A stretch of 64,000 nt of DNA from Gynuella sunshinyii YC6258 (GCF_000940805.1 NZ_CP007142.1:3944593-4008592), one strand, 5' to 3'. Shown: positions 1 to 10,602, numbered from the stretch's first letter. The notes: generated by a model not told the origin, from the sequence alone. Program-made: numbers and translations.

Positions 1-3000
1 ATAACTGGATGAGTTTTTTCAGTGTCTGCTGTTGCAGGTTTCCGGCAACCGGTTGGACACCGGATACCGACGACAGGGATTCGGCATATTGCGGCAACGT
101 TGTCTGTTTCAGCACCGCCTGCCGTATTTGAACCGCATCTCCCTCGAACGCCAACACCTGTTGTGCTTCGACAGCCAGGGACCGATAAAAAACATCAAAT
201 CCGACACTCGCCCGCATCGGCACCATGCCAAGCTGCTGCCGCATCTGCTGCCGGGTCTCATCGTTGACCTGCATGCCTTCGGATTGCCACAACGGCCAAT
301 TGATCGCCAGGGTATGACCACTGCGCTGGCCAGCGGCCAACAAGCGGTTGCGGTAACCCGCAAAGACATCCATAAAACCATTGGCAGCGGCGTAGTCCAC
401 CTGCCCGGTATTGCCAATAGCGCTGGTCATGGAGGAAAACAGCAGGAAGAAGTCCAACGGTTGATGACGGGTGGCTTCATCCAGGTACACAAGTCCATCG
501 ACCTTAGGCTTGAGTACCGAGGTAAATTCTTCTGGAGTTTTGCGGATAATAAAATTGTCGTGAATGACGCCGGCGCAATGCAATATGCCATTAATGCCTC
601 CCCAGCGCTTAGAGACGGTCTCCGCCAGTTGCTGCCAGCCTTCGGCGTCACCGCTATCAAGTTGAAAGTACACCAGCTCAATGCCGTCCTTGCGTAGCGT
701 TTCGAGTATCGAATTCACACGCTGTTGATCGGAACGGCCGGTCAGAATAACAGTGCCCTGTGTTAACGAGGTGCAGATTTCTCCGGCAAAAAGGCGCCCA
801 AGACCACCACATCCACCGGTGATCAGATATACACCGTTTTCCTTCCACACCGGAGTGGCAGGTTCGCTGGAGAAATGGGTTTCCTGCCAGACCCGGCTCT
901 GCCGCTCACCCCGAACATAACGAACATGGTCAGCACCCGATTGCCAGCGATTATCGAGCACATAGCCGCACACTGCTGATGCTTCTGTATCTCGGGACAC
1001 TTCGACCAGTTGTGCGGACAATTTCCGGTTTTCTGCCCGGGCTGTACGAAACATACTCATCAGCCCGGACATCAGACATGCACGACTTAGGGTATGCGAG
1101 TCATCCGCATCGGTGTCAGATGAAGACATGGATGACACCAACAGCTGTACAAACAGTGGCGAGTTTTCTGATGACTGCAACCATTTGCGCAGGTACGCCA
1201 GAATTTCAAGCGCCGCCTTCTGATAGTGACCATGCAACTCACGGTCGGGAATCTGTAGCATGATCACTTCGGCATCCGGAATGTCACGCTGGACAACTTC
1301 CAGCCATTGCTCAGCAGGTTCGCACAACACCAAAACATGACGCCCCTGCGCCGGTCCGTTAGCTCTGGAACTGATACGATCGGCGTACCACTCCGGCTGA
1401 AAAATAACTGTGTCGCTCACGTCCTGAAGCTGTGTGACCCGGTGGTTTTGTTGATCTTTCCTAAGAGCGGAAATCGATCCGCTGGAGACATTCTGTTCTG
1501 GCAACCAGAATCGTTTTTTCTGAAATGGATACACTGGCAGGCGAACCGTGGCATAACCACTGGCCGGCACCAGTTTGCTCCAATCCGGATCAGCACCATT
1601 AACATACAGGTCCGCCAGTTGAGATAATTTTTCCAGCCAGATCGATGCATCCTGGGAACGATCCGCGTGTAACTCAGCACATAACGTCTGACAGATCTGT
1701 GTATTTGAAGAATCGGAACGGGCCGACAACTGTGGCTGACCATCTTCGACCGGAGTTGTAAAGCAGTTCTCTGCAGAACCCTGATTGATCAGACTGGCCA
1801 GTTTACCTTTGGCATCGTCAGTATCCGTTACCAACAACGCCATGCGATATTCAAGATGATCCCGTCCGGCCATAAGTGTGGCACTGATATCCCGGATATC
1901 ATCGTGGCCCTCCTGCGCGACCAGCCAATGGTAAAAACTGCTGACCATCTCCGTCAGAACGGATTCCGCTTTGGCTGAAAAACATAACAGGTAGTATGGC
2001 GGTGGCGGCTCTGATGTAACGGAATTACCAACAGAAGTTGGGGCCTGCTCGATAATGACATGAGCATTAGTGCCGCCAAAACCAAAGGAACTCACACCCG
2101 CACGTAGAGGTAGTGTCTGCCCGTCAGCGTCCGTCATGGATTTCCAGTCATACAGCTGATCAGCCATATAAAACGGAGTATCCTGCAGGGAAATTCTCGA
2201 GTTCAGACTTTTGAAATTGACCAGCGCCGGTATCTTTTGATACTTCGTGGCTAACAGGGCTTTTATGACACCTGCTATACCGGCAGCAGATTCGAGATGA
2301 CCTATATTGGTTTTGGCGGAACTGATCGCACAGTACTGATTCTTAATTGCCCTGTCAGCGGACACCTCTGCATCATTGAAAGCCCGCACCAATCCTTTGA
2401 ACTCCATAGGATCCCCTTTCGGGGTACCGGTACCATGAGCCTCAACATAACCAATGGTGTTGGCCGCAACACCGGCCTGTTTCAACGCATCGATAATCAC
2501 TTCTGACTGAGCATTGAAATTCGGAAAAGTCAGAGTTCGCATATGGCCGCCATGATTGACAGCAGATCCCTTGATGACGCCATGTATGGTATTGCCATCG
2601 TTGATGGCATCCGCTAAAGGTTTCAGCAGGACCAAGCCGGCACCTTCACCGCGCACATAACCATCGGCAGCTTCATCGAAACTCTTGCAACTGCCGGTCG
2701 GTGATAACATACCCGTTTTTGAAAACGAGATATGCCGTGTTGGCGTCAGCAGCAGACTGATACCACCCGCCAGCGCACATTCACTCTCACCAAGGCGAAT
2801 GGATTGCACAGCCATATGCACAGCCTGCAACGAACTCGAACAGGCAGTATCGACCGGGGCGCTCGGTCCTTTAAAATTAAAATAGTGAGAAATACGATTT
2901 GGAATGATGGCCGAGGCCGTGCCAGTGGAATGATAGGCATCGACCGCAGTTAAATGACGCTCCTGCAACTCTTTATAATCAAAATTAAAAACACCTAGAA

Positions 3001-3430
3001 AAACGCCTACTTTCCTACCGGAAAGTTTTGAGGGTGCAATGCCAGCATCTTCCATACATTGCCAGGACAGTTCCAGCATGATGCGCTGCTGTGGATCCAT
3101 GGACTCCACTTCCCGCACCGACAAGCCAAAGAAACCAATATCAAACTTATCGCAGTCATCAATGAAGCCACCCCACTTGCTGTTACACTTATGCTCCTCG
3201 GTTAGCGGATCACCCCAAAACACTTTCCAATCCCAACGCTCGGAAGGAATTTCCTGAATGCTTTGGCGACCTGCAACCAGATTTTCCCAGAATTCATGGT
3301 AATTTCCCGCACCGGGTAAACGACAGGAAATACCAATAACAGCAATGTCCTTCTCCAACCTGTCACTCTGGTCGGATTGAATTTGAGACTCACCGTCATG
3401 GGAATTTGAAGAACACAAGCCTTTACTCAT
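1..3430 (-). CDS. Polyketide synthase, KS-KR module, AT-less (partial at the C-terminus)
   Basis: Reading leftward from an ATG at 3430, preceded by an AGAGGAGT ribosome site, the frame stays open to the window edge (about 1143 codons). A ketosynthase starts near residue 28 (DIAVIGISCRLPGA); its catalytic triad is visible as VDTACSSSL (Cys about 196), EAHGTGTPKGDP (His about 331) and NIGHLESAAG (His about 377). After a long linker comes a ketoreductase: NADPH loop GVYLITGGCGGLGRLF (about 867) and catalytic Ser/Tyr in FSSMTSAIGNTGQVDYAAAN (about 1000), so it should be active. No acyltransferase sits between KS and KR, the mark of a trans-AT synthase; a separate acyltransferase gene lies at 16981-18009. 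The visible end (LQQQTLKKLIQL) is probably the approach to a carrier protein domain. The product cannot be inferred. Confidence 0.93.
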   Translation of the reverse strand, partial: MSKGLCSSNSHDGESQIQSDQSDRLEKDIAVIGISCRLPGAGNYHEFWENLVAGRQSIQEIPSERWDWKVFWGDPLTEEHKCNSKWGGFIDDCDKFDIGFFGLSVREVESMDPQQRIMLELSWQCMEDAGIAPSKLSGRKVGVFLGVFNFDYKELQERHLTAVDAYHSTGTASAIIPNRISHYFNFKGPSAPVDTACSSSLQAVHMAVQSIRLGESECALAGGISLLLTPTRHISFSKTGMLSPTGSCKSFDEAADGYVRGEGAGLVLLKPLADAINDGNTIHGVIKGSAVNHGGHMRTLTFPNFNAQSEVIIDALKQAGVAANTIGYVEAHGTGTPKGDPMEFKGLVRAFNDAEVSADRAIKNQYCAISSAKTNIGHLESAAGIAGVIKALLATKYQKIPALVNFKSLNSRISLQDTPFYMADQLYDWKSMTDADGQTLPLRAGVSSFGFGGTNAHVIIEQAPTSVGNSVTSEPPPPYYLLCFSAKAESVLTEMVSSFYHWLVAQEGHDDIRDISATLMAGRDHLEYRMALLVTDTDDAKGKLASLINQGSAENCFTTPVEDGQPQLSARSDSSNTQICQTLCAELHADRSQDASIWLEKLSQLADLYVNGADPDWSKLVPASGYATVRLPVYPFQKKRFWLPEQNVSSGSISALRKDQQNHRVTQLQDVSDTVIFQPEWYADRISSRANGPAQGRHVLVLCEPAEQWLEVVQRDIPDAEVIMLQIPDRELHGHYQKAALEILAYLRKWLQSSENSPLFVQLLVSSMSSSDTDADDSHTLSRACLMSGLMSMFRTARAENRKLSAQLVEVSRDTEASAVCGYVLDNRWQSGADHVRYVRGERQSRVWQETHFSSEPATPVWKENGVYLITGGCGGLGRLFAGEICTSLTQGTVILTGRSDQQRVNSILETLRKDGIELVYFQLDSGDAEGWQQLAETVSKRWGGINGILHCAGVIHDNFIIRKTPEEFTSVLKPKVDGLVYLDEATRHQPLDFFLLFSSMTSAIGNTGQVDYAAANGFMDVFAGYRNRLLAAGQRSGHTLAINWPLWQSEGMQVNDETRQQMRQQLGMVPMRASVGFDVFYRSLAVEAQQVLAFEGDAVQIRQAVLKQTTLPQYAESLSSVSGVQPVAGNLQQQTLKKLIQL

Positions 3431-4489
3431 TCTAAGCGTACTCCTCTGATGACTGTTTAATGCGTCATATTTGTGCATTTAAATGTAACGGACAACCAGA
3501 ACGATACATCTACAAACTTACTTTTGGGCGGCGACATATGAACTACAATTTTCTTCACATTCATAAAAACCACCTTCACAAAAACAGGCGATGAAAATCT
3601 ACTTTTATCAGCTAAATTTAATTGGTTAATGGCAGGCGAGGCAGTTTGAAGCCAGCAAAAAATCATCAACAACCCTGACAAACAACTAGAAAAGTTATGT
3701 TTAAACTTCTTTTTAAAATTAGATTTTTAAACAAGACAAAAAACTTCACGACAGTAGTGAACCTATAAATATTCTAATTAACATCAATTTTCCGCATATC
3801 AAAGTCTAAAAAGATGTTGATGCATTTTCCCCTTGTTTTCAATGCTTATAAAACTCCAATAAACATACTCATATCTGATCATATGTATTCAATAGAATTT
3901 TTATTTTAAAAAAAATTCATACAGCAATATCGATACCTTATTAACGTTAAATCAATGCACCAAAATAGAATTGCCTGAAGAAATGACAAATGAATGACAA
4001 TTTGGGACAACTTGCTATTCAGCCACTATGAACACATAACATTTTAAGATAATTATGCTAACGGAGGATTGACATAAAAATGAATGATGTTACTAACAGC
4101 AGCCAACATTCCATGATGCAAATACACATAAAAAATGCATATTTTTTAGGAGCAAATAAAGGCAAAAAGATCACCACAAATTTTAGCAGGAGTGGATTTA
4201 GACTAAAGCCGATGGAATGAATCCCTAAAACAATTGCTTACTTAAGGGATCGCTTAATATCGAGAATACCTATTGGTACTGATTTGTACCTGCACTACCA
4301 AAAAGTAATGTAGCTTCTGAAAAAAATGATAGTTTTGATGCAGACTATTAACCCGGCATAAATATTTGCCAGGTTAATAAAAAAACACAGAAAGAATTTT
4401 TACGCATCAGAACAGTAAAAAACAGATACCAACAGACAGGTATCAAAGGAGCAGTCTACAAGAGAATATTAGTAAAGATTCAACAAGAC
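3431..4489. other. AT-rich intergenic region, no gene seen
   Basis: About 1.06 kb, clearly AT-richer than its flanks, between the synthase start and the IS607-type gene. I see no convincing coding frame. An imperfect hairpin with TTAACCCGGC and TGCCAGGTTAA arms lies at 4348-4377 and resembles hairpins at 30336 and 36015. It should hold the synthase promoter, but no clear -35/-10 pair stood out. Confidence 0.5.
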
Positions 4490-5089
4490 CTAATCGATAC
4501 CCTCTACGACCATTTCATATCTTTCCGGCAACTTGATACCAAATTTACCTTGAAAGATTTTAACGATCTCTTCAGCATCGCGATTCAGATCCTCTTCGAA
4601 TACGGTGTCTTCACCCTGATTAAGAATAATTACATCCACCTGTTTGATCTCACAAATAGATAGAACCATATCAGCACCAATACGAAGCAGACGATCCTTA
4701 TGTGTCACTACAAGACGGGAAACCTTATCATCCATAATGTCAGCGAGGATTTTTTTCAGACCTTCATTTTTAAAGTTCAGACCAGAACCAACCTCAGAAA
4801 ACATTTCATAAACCCATCCCCGCTGCGCGCAGTACAACTCCAGTACGCGTTTTTGCCAGTCCAGCCCACGCTTACAGTCACCATGGGATATCCGGGCATA
4901 AGCGATAGTACGGCGACTGTCATTCTGGGGTGGAAACATCTGGGATTTAAGTCGATCAAGGTCATAGCGTCGATGCCCTGACATCGTACGCTCAGGAATT
5001 AACTTACCTTCAACCTCCCAGCGTCGTAAGGTTGTGACAGAAACGCCAAGAAGTGCAGCAGCTTCACCAATAGCCAATAATTTCCGCAT
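4490..5089 (-). CDS. IS607-family serine recombinase (TnpA-like)
   Basis: The 199-residue protein has a MerR-like DNA-binding domain first (residues 1-50, LAIGEAAALLGVSVTTLRRW and SGHRRYDLDRL) and then a serine-resolvase catalytic domain (about 60-185) beginning TIAYARIS with the nucleophilic Ser, followed by VVTHKDRLLRIG. This order, DNA-binding domain before catalytic domain, is typical of IS607 transposases. They are usually followed at once by TnpB, the RNA-guided nuclease ancestor of Cas12. None follows here; the next kilobase downstream is non-coding, so the gene is an orphan or its element has decayed. The ATG at 5089 is taken because the MerR-like helix begins directly after it. Confidence 0.88.
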   Translation of the reverse strand: MRKLLAIGEAAALLGVSVTTLRRWEVEGKLIPERTMSGHRRYDLDRLKSQMFPPQNDSRRTIAYARISHGDCKRGLDWQKRVLELYCAQRGWVYEMFSEVGSGLNFKNEGLKKILADIMDDKVSRLVVTHKDRLLRIGADMVLSICEIKQVDVIILNQGEDTVFEEDLNRDAEEIVKIFQGKFGIKLPERYEMVVEGID

Positions 5090-5799
5090 AATACCCGGCT
5101 CCGGAATAAAACAAAAACGAGCTGAAAACTAAAAAAAGAAAACTCTCATACTAATTAGTGCTCGATTTTTAACCATACCGAGGTCATATTGATTAGTTAG
5201 AGAATCATGAGTTTCCTGCATTCCTTCGCGCTTGAATAAATCAACAAAATATCAACAACCCACATCATCTCAATCGTACTTTTTGACGACTCAAAAATTT
5301 CATCACCCATAAACCTGTTAAAAAACAGAGTGGAAAACCTTTGCTTTTGTCCATAGATGATGAAAACTTCGGATAAAAACACACAACTCAGATGACAACC
5401 AAAAAAAACAATAAAATTTCAATCATCCTAAAGTACGAGGCAAAAAACAGACATAATGAGAGTCAAAATCAATTATTACAAAATTGTCACATTGGCTCAT
5501 TTACGTCCACTCTGAATTTTTACAGCCACCCTTATTTAATAATGACAATCAGTCCCCACTCTGTAGCTTCAGAACTGTTCATCCTCTGGCTTTTAGTTCC
5601 AAGGCACGCAAGAATATTTTTCAGAATGATTAAAGTATTTAAAAAATATTTGATTGATCGCACCAGATAGAGTCATATTGGCTTTATAAATCGATCTGAA
5701 TAGTGATACCAATGCTTTATATAGACGAAAATTAGCCGTACTTATAAACATTCAATTATTTAGCCATTACTCATAAATACCATAGGAACTAACTACCTC
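5090..5799. other. AT-rich intergenic region upstream of the CHAT-like gene
   Basis: About 700 bases with no supported gene. A 92-codon frame at 5392-5670 has no ribosome site and no recognisable protein character. The region should contain the promoters of the divergent IS607-type gene and of the CHAT-like gene; no operator was recognised. Confidence 0.45.
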
Positions 5800-8700
5800 A
5801 TGTTGCTGGAAATTATTGATCTCTACGATGATAGGGATAGTGACTACAGAATTGGCCTAAAGTTTACTTCTGACCCTGAAATCATTGAGTTTGAATCTGA
5901 TTACCTGTCCTCCCCTTTCACTCAAAATTTCAATCAGACACTCAAATGGTATTTTCGTGATTATCTGACTGATACTCCCTGGAAAACCGGAGACAAGGAT
6001 GTGGTCGGAAAACTAATTGCTCTGGGACAGGAAATGGGAGACAAACTGCTGGGTGAGGATCACGAACTCATGAAAGTGATTTCCATACTCGAAGCCAATG
6101 GTATAGGTAATCTTTCCGTTCAAATCAAGTCAAATCGCCTGGAGTTTTTTAGAGAACAGTGGGAAGCATTGATATTACCGGAATCACCCTATATTTTATC
6201 GACAGCCTGTCGGGCATTTGAACGTCACTATACGGCAACGGAGGAAAGACCTGACACTGAAAAACGCTACGAACTGAACAAAGACAACCCCCTGCACATT
6301 ATTCATCTTGTCCCCCATCACGATCAGAAAAACAACACGGAGTCAGTTCACTCTACCCTGACTGCGGACTACGTTACCGAGTTACAGGAGTATGATGGTG
6401 CCGTTCATTACCGGCCTATCCCTGTGACAAACTGGCAGGAAGTCTTTCAACAATTGCGGGAAAGCCCTGTCCATATCGTTCACTACGGCGGCGCTATCAC
6501 TTTGGATGCCGATAAGCAACCTTGTTTTATCTGTGGCACAGAAGCTATGTCAATCAAGGATTTCGCCAAAGAAATCAAGAACAGCGACGCTCCAATTTTA
6601 GTCGTAGAGCCAGGTTTCGTAGATGGTACAACCAACATTACGACAGAAACCATTTTGGCAAGCATAGCAACCGAAGCCCTCACCGAAGGCTTTTCCGGAG
6701 TCGTTGGATTGAGCCAGCCAACAGATCCCTGGACAACTAAGAGCTGTTTCACCGGGATCTATCACGAACTGTGCAAAGGTCTTTCGTTTTCTCAAGCAAT
6801 GGTGGAAGCCAGGAAAAACCTGCAAAGACAGACAGAGTCGGACTTGTTTTATCCTTCTCCTGCTCCCTTTCACTGCTGGTCATTATTGCGCCATTACTCA
6901 CGAGGTGATCAGTTGTTCTTTTTCTCGGAGCCACAGCAGCGTACAAATCTGCAGGAAACACAGCGATACACTTCAATCAGACAACGCATGTTTGGTTTTG
7001 CGGCGGAACTCCTGCCACCGGAAGGCCACAGAACCAGTGATGGTATTCTGACCACCGTGCTGGAGAAAAGCAGAGAACCTCAACCGATTATCATTACAGG
7101 CGAGGAAGGCTGCGGAAAGACTCATCTATTACATCACCTGGCTTATTTTATAACTGACAATGCAGTGCTCCATCATGCTTTCTTTTTTGATATTCAGGAG
7201 CACAATTATTCAGAAAGCGACATATTGGGCATGATTGCGAATGTCGTTTCAAAAACAGTCGCAGCCGATCAGACAGACAATCACGATCAAACAGAACCTG
7301 CAAACACTCATTCAACCTGGGATAAGCTTACGAAAACCCGCACCCTGTTTGTGTTTGACAATCTGACTGACTGGAAAGGCAACGACGATGAGTTTGCTCG
7401 TTTAAGTGATTTTCTGAACCGACTGGTCGATCATGGGCAGATCGTTCTGCTAAGTGGCCAACAGGCTCCCTCAACCATTCTGAACCCAATGGTATTTCAG
7501 ATACCTGAACTCACCATGCCGGAAGTAAAGCAAATTGCCAGACAACGACTGACAGTCTTTAAAGTCACGGATGCCGAAAAAAACGCCGACTACGAAAATC
7601 TGTTAGACGTACTAAAGGGTAATCCACTACTGATTCACAATCTTGCTCCCGCGCTTACGAACCATAACAGTCTGGAATTATTAAACAGCCTGACAGAGCA
7701 CTTTCAGCAGCATGCACATGTTTCCCCTGTCACGGCTGCCTGGCAGTGGCAATGGTCACAACTTGACGAACTCTCTCAGCGCTGGCTGGAGGCTTTGTCC
7801 GATACGCCGGGAATATTATTGGAAATGCTGTCGATGGTCTGCGATGGTAATGAACGCCCTGAAACAGCCTCAGAGCTGTTCAGAGTATTCGGCCATGAAG
7901 ATTCAAAGTTGTCCGACTGCATACATGCTATGGAAGTATATGGATTCGTTATTCCCCACTCCCATGGCAGAATGATTAATCCAAGGGCGCTCGATTTCGT
8001 CAAAGAACAGCAACAACAGGATGAACTGTTCAACGCCCATGGGGAACACATAAAAATCCTGTTCAGTGAACTGACCTGTATGGCTCTGTCACAATTAGTC
8101 ATGCATACCGGCAAAAACCCCAATCCGGCCATTTCGCAGTATCTGTTGGCTAACCGGGGAATCTGGGCCCGACACCTGGAGCACTTGTGGCTGAGTGAAA
8201 AATACCGCCCTTTCCTTGAGACACTGAACCAATTAAGTGTTTTGCTGCAACAGAACCAACTGACACCTGAACTGGCAGCCTGGAGCAGCGAGGTATTGTC
8301 CCGCACACCTTTACCAACGGTAGTGCTCACCGATGAAACGGCCAGAATGGTAGCCTGGTTACGACTTGCCAGTGCAGCCTTGTCCGCTCATGAAGCAAAA
8401 GACAACCAACGCCTTCAGGATACCGCAAAAATCTGGCACCAATGGCTCGATCAACACCCGATGAATATTCAGGAAGGTCAGCAACCAGATCCTTTGGCGT
8501 ATAACGCCTTGGGTTTTCTCGAAGAGTATTATCAAGTGGTACAGGACTGGTCATCGTTACACCAAATTGCCTTGCGGGCCGAACAGGAATACAGCGCATT
8601 TAAAATGTGGCCGGTATTAACCCGTATATGGTTTGTCCTGTCAGATTGTGCACTCAGACAGGATGATCACGAACAGGCTGTCAGTTACGAACAAAAAATC

Positions 8701-9081
8701 CTGCATGACCTGTCGCAGGATCAATTACCCCCCAACTACCAGACCCAGCTCAATATGCGTGTGCTCAGCAGACGAACCGAACGCGCTGACATCGAACTGG
8801 CGCAAGAACTATTAAATCACATGAAAAATGCCGAAGATGGTGACCGGCTGGCAGCCGTTCTGGATATGATGCAGGCAGATATCTTTTTTCAGGACGGACA
8901 ATATCAGGCGGCTGCCCGGTGTTATCAGACATTGGTATCCAAGGGAGAACTGAACAATGCCGAGCAACAACAATATATTCATATGAAACTGGAGAAATGC
9001 AAAGAACAGCTTGGCGAGTCCGAGTTCCAGTTTATTGTTGATGATATCGAGCAACAGAGCCAGCAGGCTACCGTACATTGA
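5800..9081 (+). CDS. CHAT-like / STAND NTPase / helical-repeat protein
   Basis: This 1093-residue cytoplasmic protein has three parts. Residues 1-380 resemble a CHAT (caspase-HetF-associated) domain: the strand-His motif VHIVHYGG puts the expected catalytic His at 228. The strand that normally ends in the catalytic Cys reads APILVVEPGF (about 264-273) and has no Cys, so protease activity is doubtful. Residues 425-640 are a STAND/NB-ARC-like ATPase with P-loop GEEGCGKT (434-441) and Walker B TLFVFDNL (about 516). The remainder is alpha-helical, with TPR-like stretches near the end (EQAVSYEQKILHDL, AARCYQTLVSKG). Such proteins act as regulated effectors or scaffolds in signalling and anti-phage systems. 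It stands alone and is closed by a terminator at 9142. The GGAACT before the ATG is a weak ribosome site. Confidence 0.8.
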   Translation: MLLEIIDLYDDRDSDYRIGLKFTSDPEIIEFESDYLSSPFTQNFNQTLKWYFRDYLTDTPWKTGDKDVVGKLIALGQEMGDKLLGEDHELMKVISILEANGIGNLSVQIKSNRLEFFREQWEALILPESPYILSTACRAFERHYTATEERPDTEKRYELNKDNPLHIIHLVPHHDQKNNTESVHSTLTADYVTELQEYDGAVHYRPIPVTNWQEVFQQLRESPVHIVHYGGAITLDADKQPCFICGTEAMSIKDFAKEIKNSDAPILVVEPGFVDGTTNITTETILASIATEALTEGFSGVVGLSQPTDPWTTKSCFTGIYHELCKGLSFSQAMVEARKNLQRQTESDLFYPSPAPFHCWSLLRHYSRGDQLFFFSEPQQRTNLQETQRYTSIRQRMFGFAAELLPPEGHRTSDGILTTVLEKSREPQPIIITGEEGCGKTHLLHHLAYFITDNAVLHHAFFFDIQEHNYSESDILGMIANVVSKTVAADQTDNHDQTEPANTHSTWDKLTKTRTLFVFDNLTDWKGNDDEFARLSDFLNRLVDHGQIVLLSGQQAPSTILNPMVFQIPELTMPEVKQIARQRLTVFKVTDAEKNADYENLLDVLKGNPLLIHNLAPALTNHNSLELLNSLTEHFQQHAHVSPVTAAWQWQWSQLDELSQRWLEALSDTPGILLEMLSMVCDGNERPETASELFRVFGHEDSKLSDCIHAMEVYGFVIPHSHGRMINPRALDFVKEQQQQDELFNAHGEHIKILFSELTCMALSQLVMHTGKNPNPAISQYLLANRGIWARHLEHLWLSEKYRPFLETLNQLSVLLQQNQLTPELAAWSSEVLSRTPLPTVVLTDETARMVAWLRLASAALSAHEAKDNQRLQDTAKIWHQWLDQHPMNIQEGQQPDPLAYNALGFLEEYYQVVQDWSSLHQIALRAEQEYSAFKMWPVLTRIWFVLSDCALRQDDHEQAVSYEQKILHDLSQDQLPPNYQTQLNMRVLSRRTERADIELAQELLNHMKNAEDGDRLAAVLDMMQADIFFQDGQYQAAARCYQTLVSKGELNNAEQQQYIHMKLEKCKEQLGESEFQFIVDDIEQQSQQATVH

Positions 9082-9141
9082 CCTGCTATTAACCTGATAG
9101 TTAAATAGATCGTCCTGAGAAATACCTGCCGGTTTAATAGT

Positions 9142-9183
9142 AACGCCGCTGTAAAGTGAACGAGCGGCGTTTGTGATTTTTTG
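9142..9183 (+). terminator. Rho-independent terminator of the CHAT-like gene
   Basis: AACGCCGCT and AGCGGCGTT arms form a nine-pair stem with an 11-base loop, followed within five bases by a run of T. It lies 60 bases after the stop codon of the preceding gene. Confidence 0.8.
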
Positions 9184-9314
9184 TCATACACGGACAAAAG
9201 AGATATCAGGAAAAAATTTTTATAGTCAGAGCCCATCCTAACTAAACTAAGAGGAAGAAAAATCCAAAGAGCTTCTTACCTTTCGAGACTTACTGGTATA
9301 ACAGTCAGAACAGA

Positions 9315-10394
9315 TTAACCGGTTCGAAGATAACACTCTGACGACACCTTAAGTCCTTTACTCCATCGCCGCTTGAATCGATCCGCATACTGCAATAACG
9401 AAACCCGCGAACCGGCACTATCTCCATACGACCGACCATAACTTTGAACATGTTTCAGCCATTGATTCGGGTCGATACCCAGTCGGCTGATCAGTTTTTC
9501 GGTGTCAGGATTGATGGCACCACGCTTGTCATCTCGCAGACAACGCCCGGTGGTATCAATCAAATCGAAATAGTCTTCTCGGGTGAATGGAAGGGCTGCA
9601 TGAATGGAATCCTGCTGACGCCCACTGAAGGGCATTAATGGAGATTCCGGCAAGTGATCGAGTTTTAACTCACGCTTAAGTTGGCGTTGTTTAGAAACAC
9701 GCTGGGTGAGTGCCTGTTCGGTAGTAGTCTTGGTTTGGGTGGTTTTGTATTTGGCGTAGTCGAATAGTCGCTGTTGAACCGAGGTAAAGTCACTGTCGAT
9801 CAGATCATCCGCCATGGCAGCACGTACTGGGTTCAGGTCCACATAAGCCATACAGGTCAGTAATGCACCTTCATCCAATAAAGCCTGAGACTTGAAGCGC
9901 CCTTCCCAGAACCGGCCTTTGCAGTTGTCTTCTTCATTGGCCATACGGGCAATGGTTTCATTGACACCACGCATAAACCAACTGATGGAACACAAACGCT
10001 CACGCCACTGAGCAATTGTTACCGACACGGCCTGCAACTCGGCGGGCGACATCGTTTTACGCGCCGCAAGCCAACGGTTGATCAATACATCCCCGTTGTA
10101 CAGCTGCAACCAGCGTTCCACCACTTCGTCATCCGACCAGCTTTGAGCGCGTGCCTGATCGACGTGCAATACAACATGATAATGATTACTCATGATCGCA
10201 TAGGCACAAATATCAATGGCGTACACATAGGATAAAAATCGCAGGCGCGACACCAACCACTGCTTGCGGTGATCAAAATTCTCACCAGTTTCAGAATCGG
10301 CACCACACAAATACGCCCGCCGAACACAGCGCACCATGCAGTGATAAAAGGATGTCTCTTCCAGAGAGACTTGTTCGTTACGGGGTTTGGTCAT
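9315..10394 (-). CDS. REP-associated tyrosine transposase (RAYT, Y1/HUH family)
   Basis: The 359-residue protein has the HUH nuclease motif in AYAIMSNHYHVVLHVD, the RAYT signature GRFWEGRFKSQALLDE, and MAYVDLNPVRAAM, where the family's catalytic Tyr is expected. RAYTs nick and mobilise REP-like palindromes as single strands. It is longer than usual because of a C-terminal extension. Two close relatives lie at 58559-59527 and 61402-62364, but this one is a divergent lineage. A GGGTGTCC end motif at about 10437 marks the element's upstream edge, which cuts into the IS66-like gene next door. A second such motif lies at about 10814. Confidence 0.88.
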   Translation of the reverse strand: MTKPRNEQVSLEETSFYHCMVRCVRRAYLCGADSETGENFDHRKQWLVSRLRFLSYVYAIDICAYAIMSNHYHVVLHVDQARAQSWSDDEVVERWLQLYNGDVLINRWLAARKTMSPAELQAVSVTIAQWRERLCSISWFMRGVNETIARMANEEDNCKGRFWEGRFKSQALLDEGALLTCMAYVDLNPVRAAMADDLIDSDFTSVQQRLFDYAKYKTTQTKTTTEQALTQRVSKQRQLKRELKLDHLPESPLMPFSGRQQDSIHAALPFTREDYFDLIDTTGRCLRDDKRGAINPDTEKLISRLGIDPNQWLKHVQSYGRSYGDSAGSRVSLLQYADRFKRRWSKGLKVSSECYLRTG

Positions 10395-10602
10395 GGTGGC
10401 GGATGTTAGTTGATGTGGGAATGTAATTCAAGTTTTTGGGTGTCCTTTTTACTGTAGAAAAGCGCTGCTTCCATTTGCAGAAGCTGGCATAACCCACTTG
10501 GTTCTGATCGCAGAATTTTACTGCAGAAAGAGCGGACTGTTGTTGGGCTTCAACTAAAGACTGCCATTGTTCAGAAGACTTGCGCTGATAAGGTCGAGTC
10601 AT
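10378..10602 (-). pseudogene. IS66-type OrfA/TnpA fragment truncated by the RAYT element
   Basis: Residues 1-48 (EQWQSLVEAQQQSALSAVKF then YASFCKWKQRF) match the small helix-turn-helix accessory protein that opens IS66 elements. After about residue 50 the frame runs into RAYT-element DNA, including the GGGTGTCC end motif, so the last 25 codons are not native. No IS66 orfB or tnpC follows. Confidence 0.65.

Noticed and set aside
3457-3681. 74-codon minus-strand frame upstream of the polyketide synthase
   Set aside because: It needs a TTG start without a ribosome site, and the sequence is AT-rich with no recognisable protein character.
4348-4377. Hairpin TTAACCCGGC/TGCCAGGTTAA as a rho-independent terminator
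   Set aside because: The T run is on the wrong side for minus-strand transcripts and there is no plus-strand gene before it; it remains only a hairpin similar to others in the window.
5392-5670. 92-codon plus-strand frame before the CHAT-like gene
   Set aside because: No ribosome site, composition typical of random AT-rich DNA, no recognisable motif.
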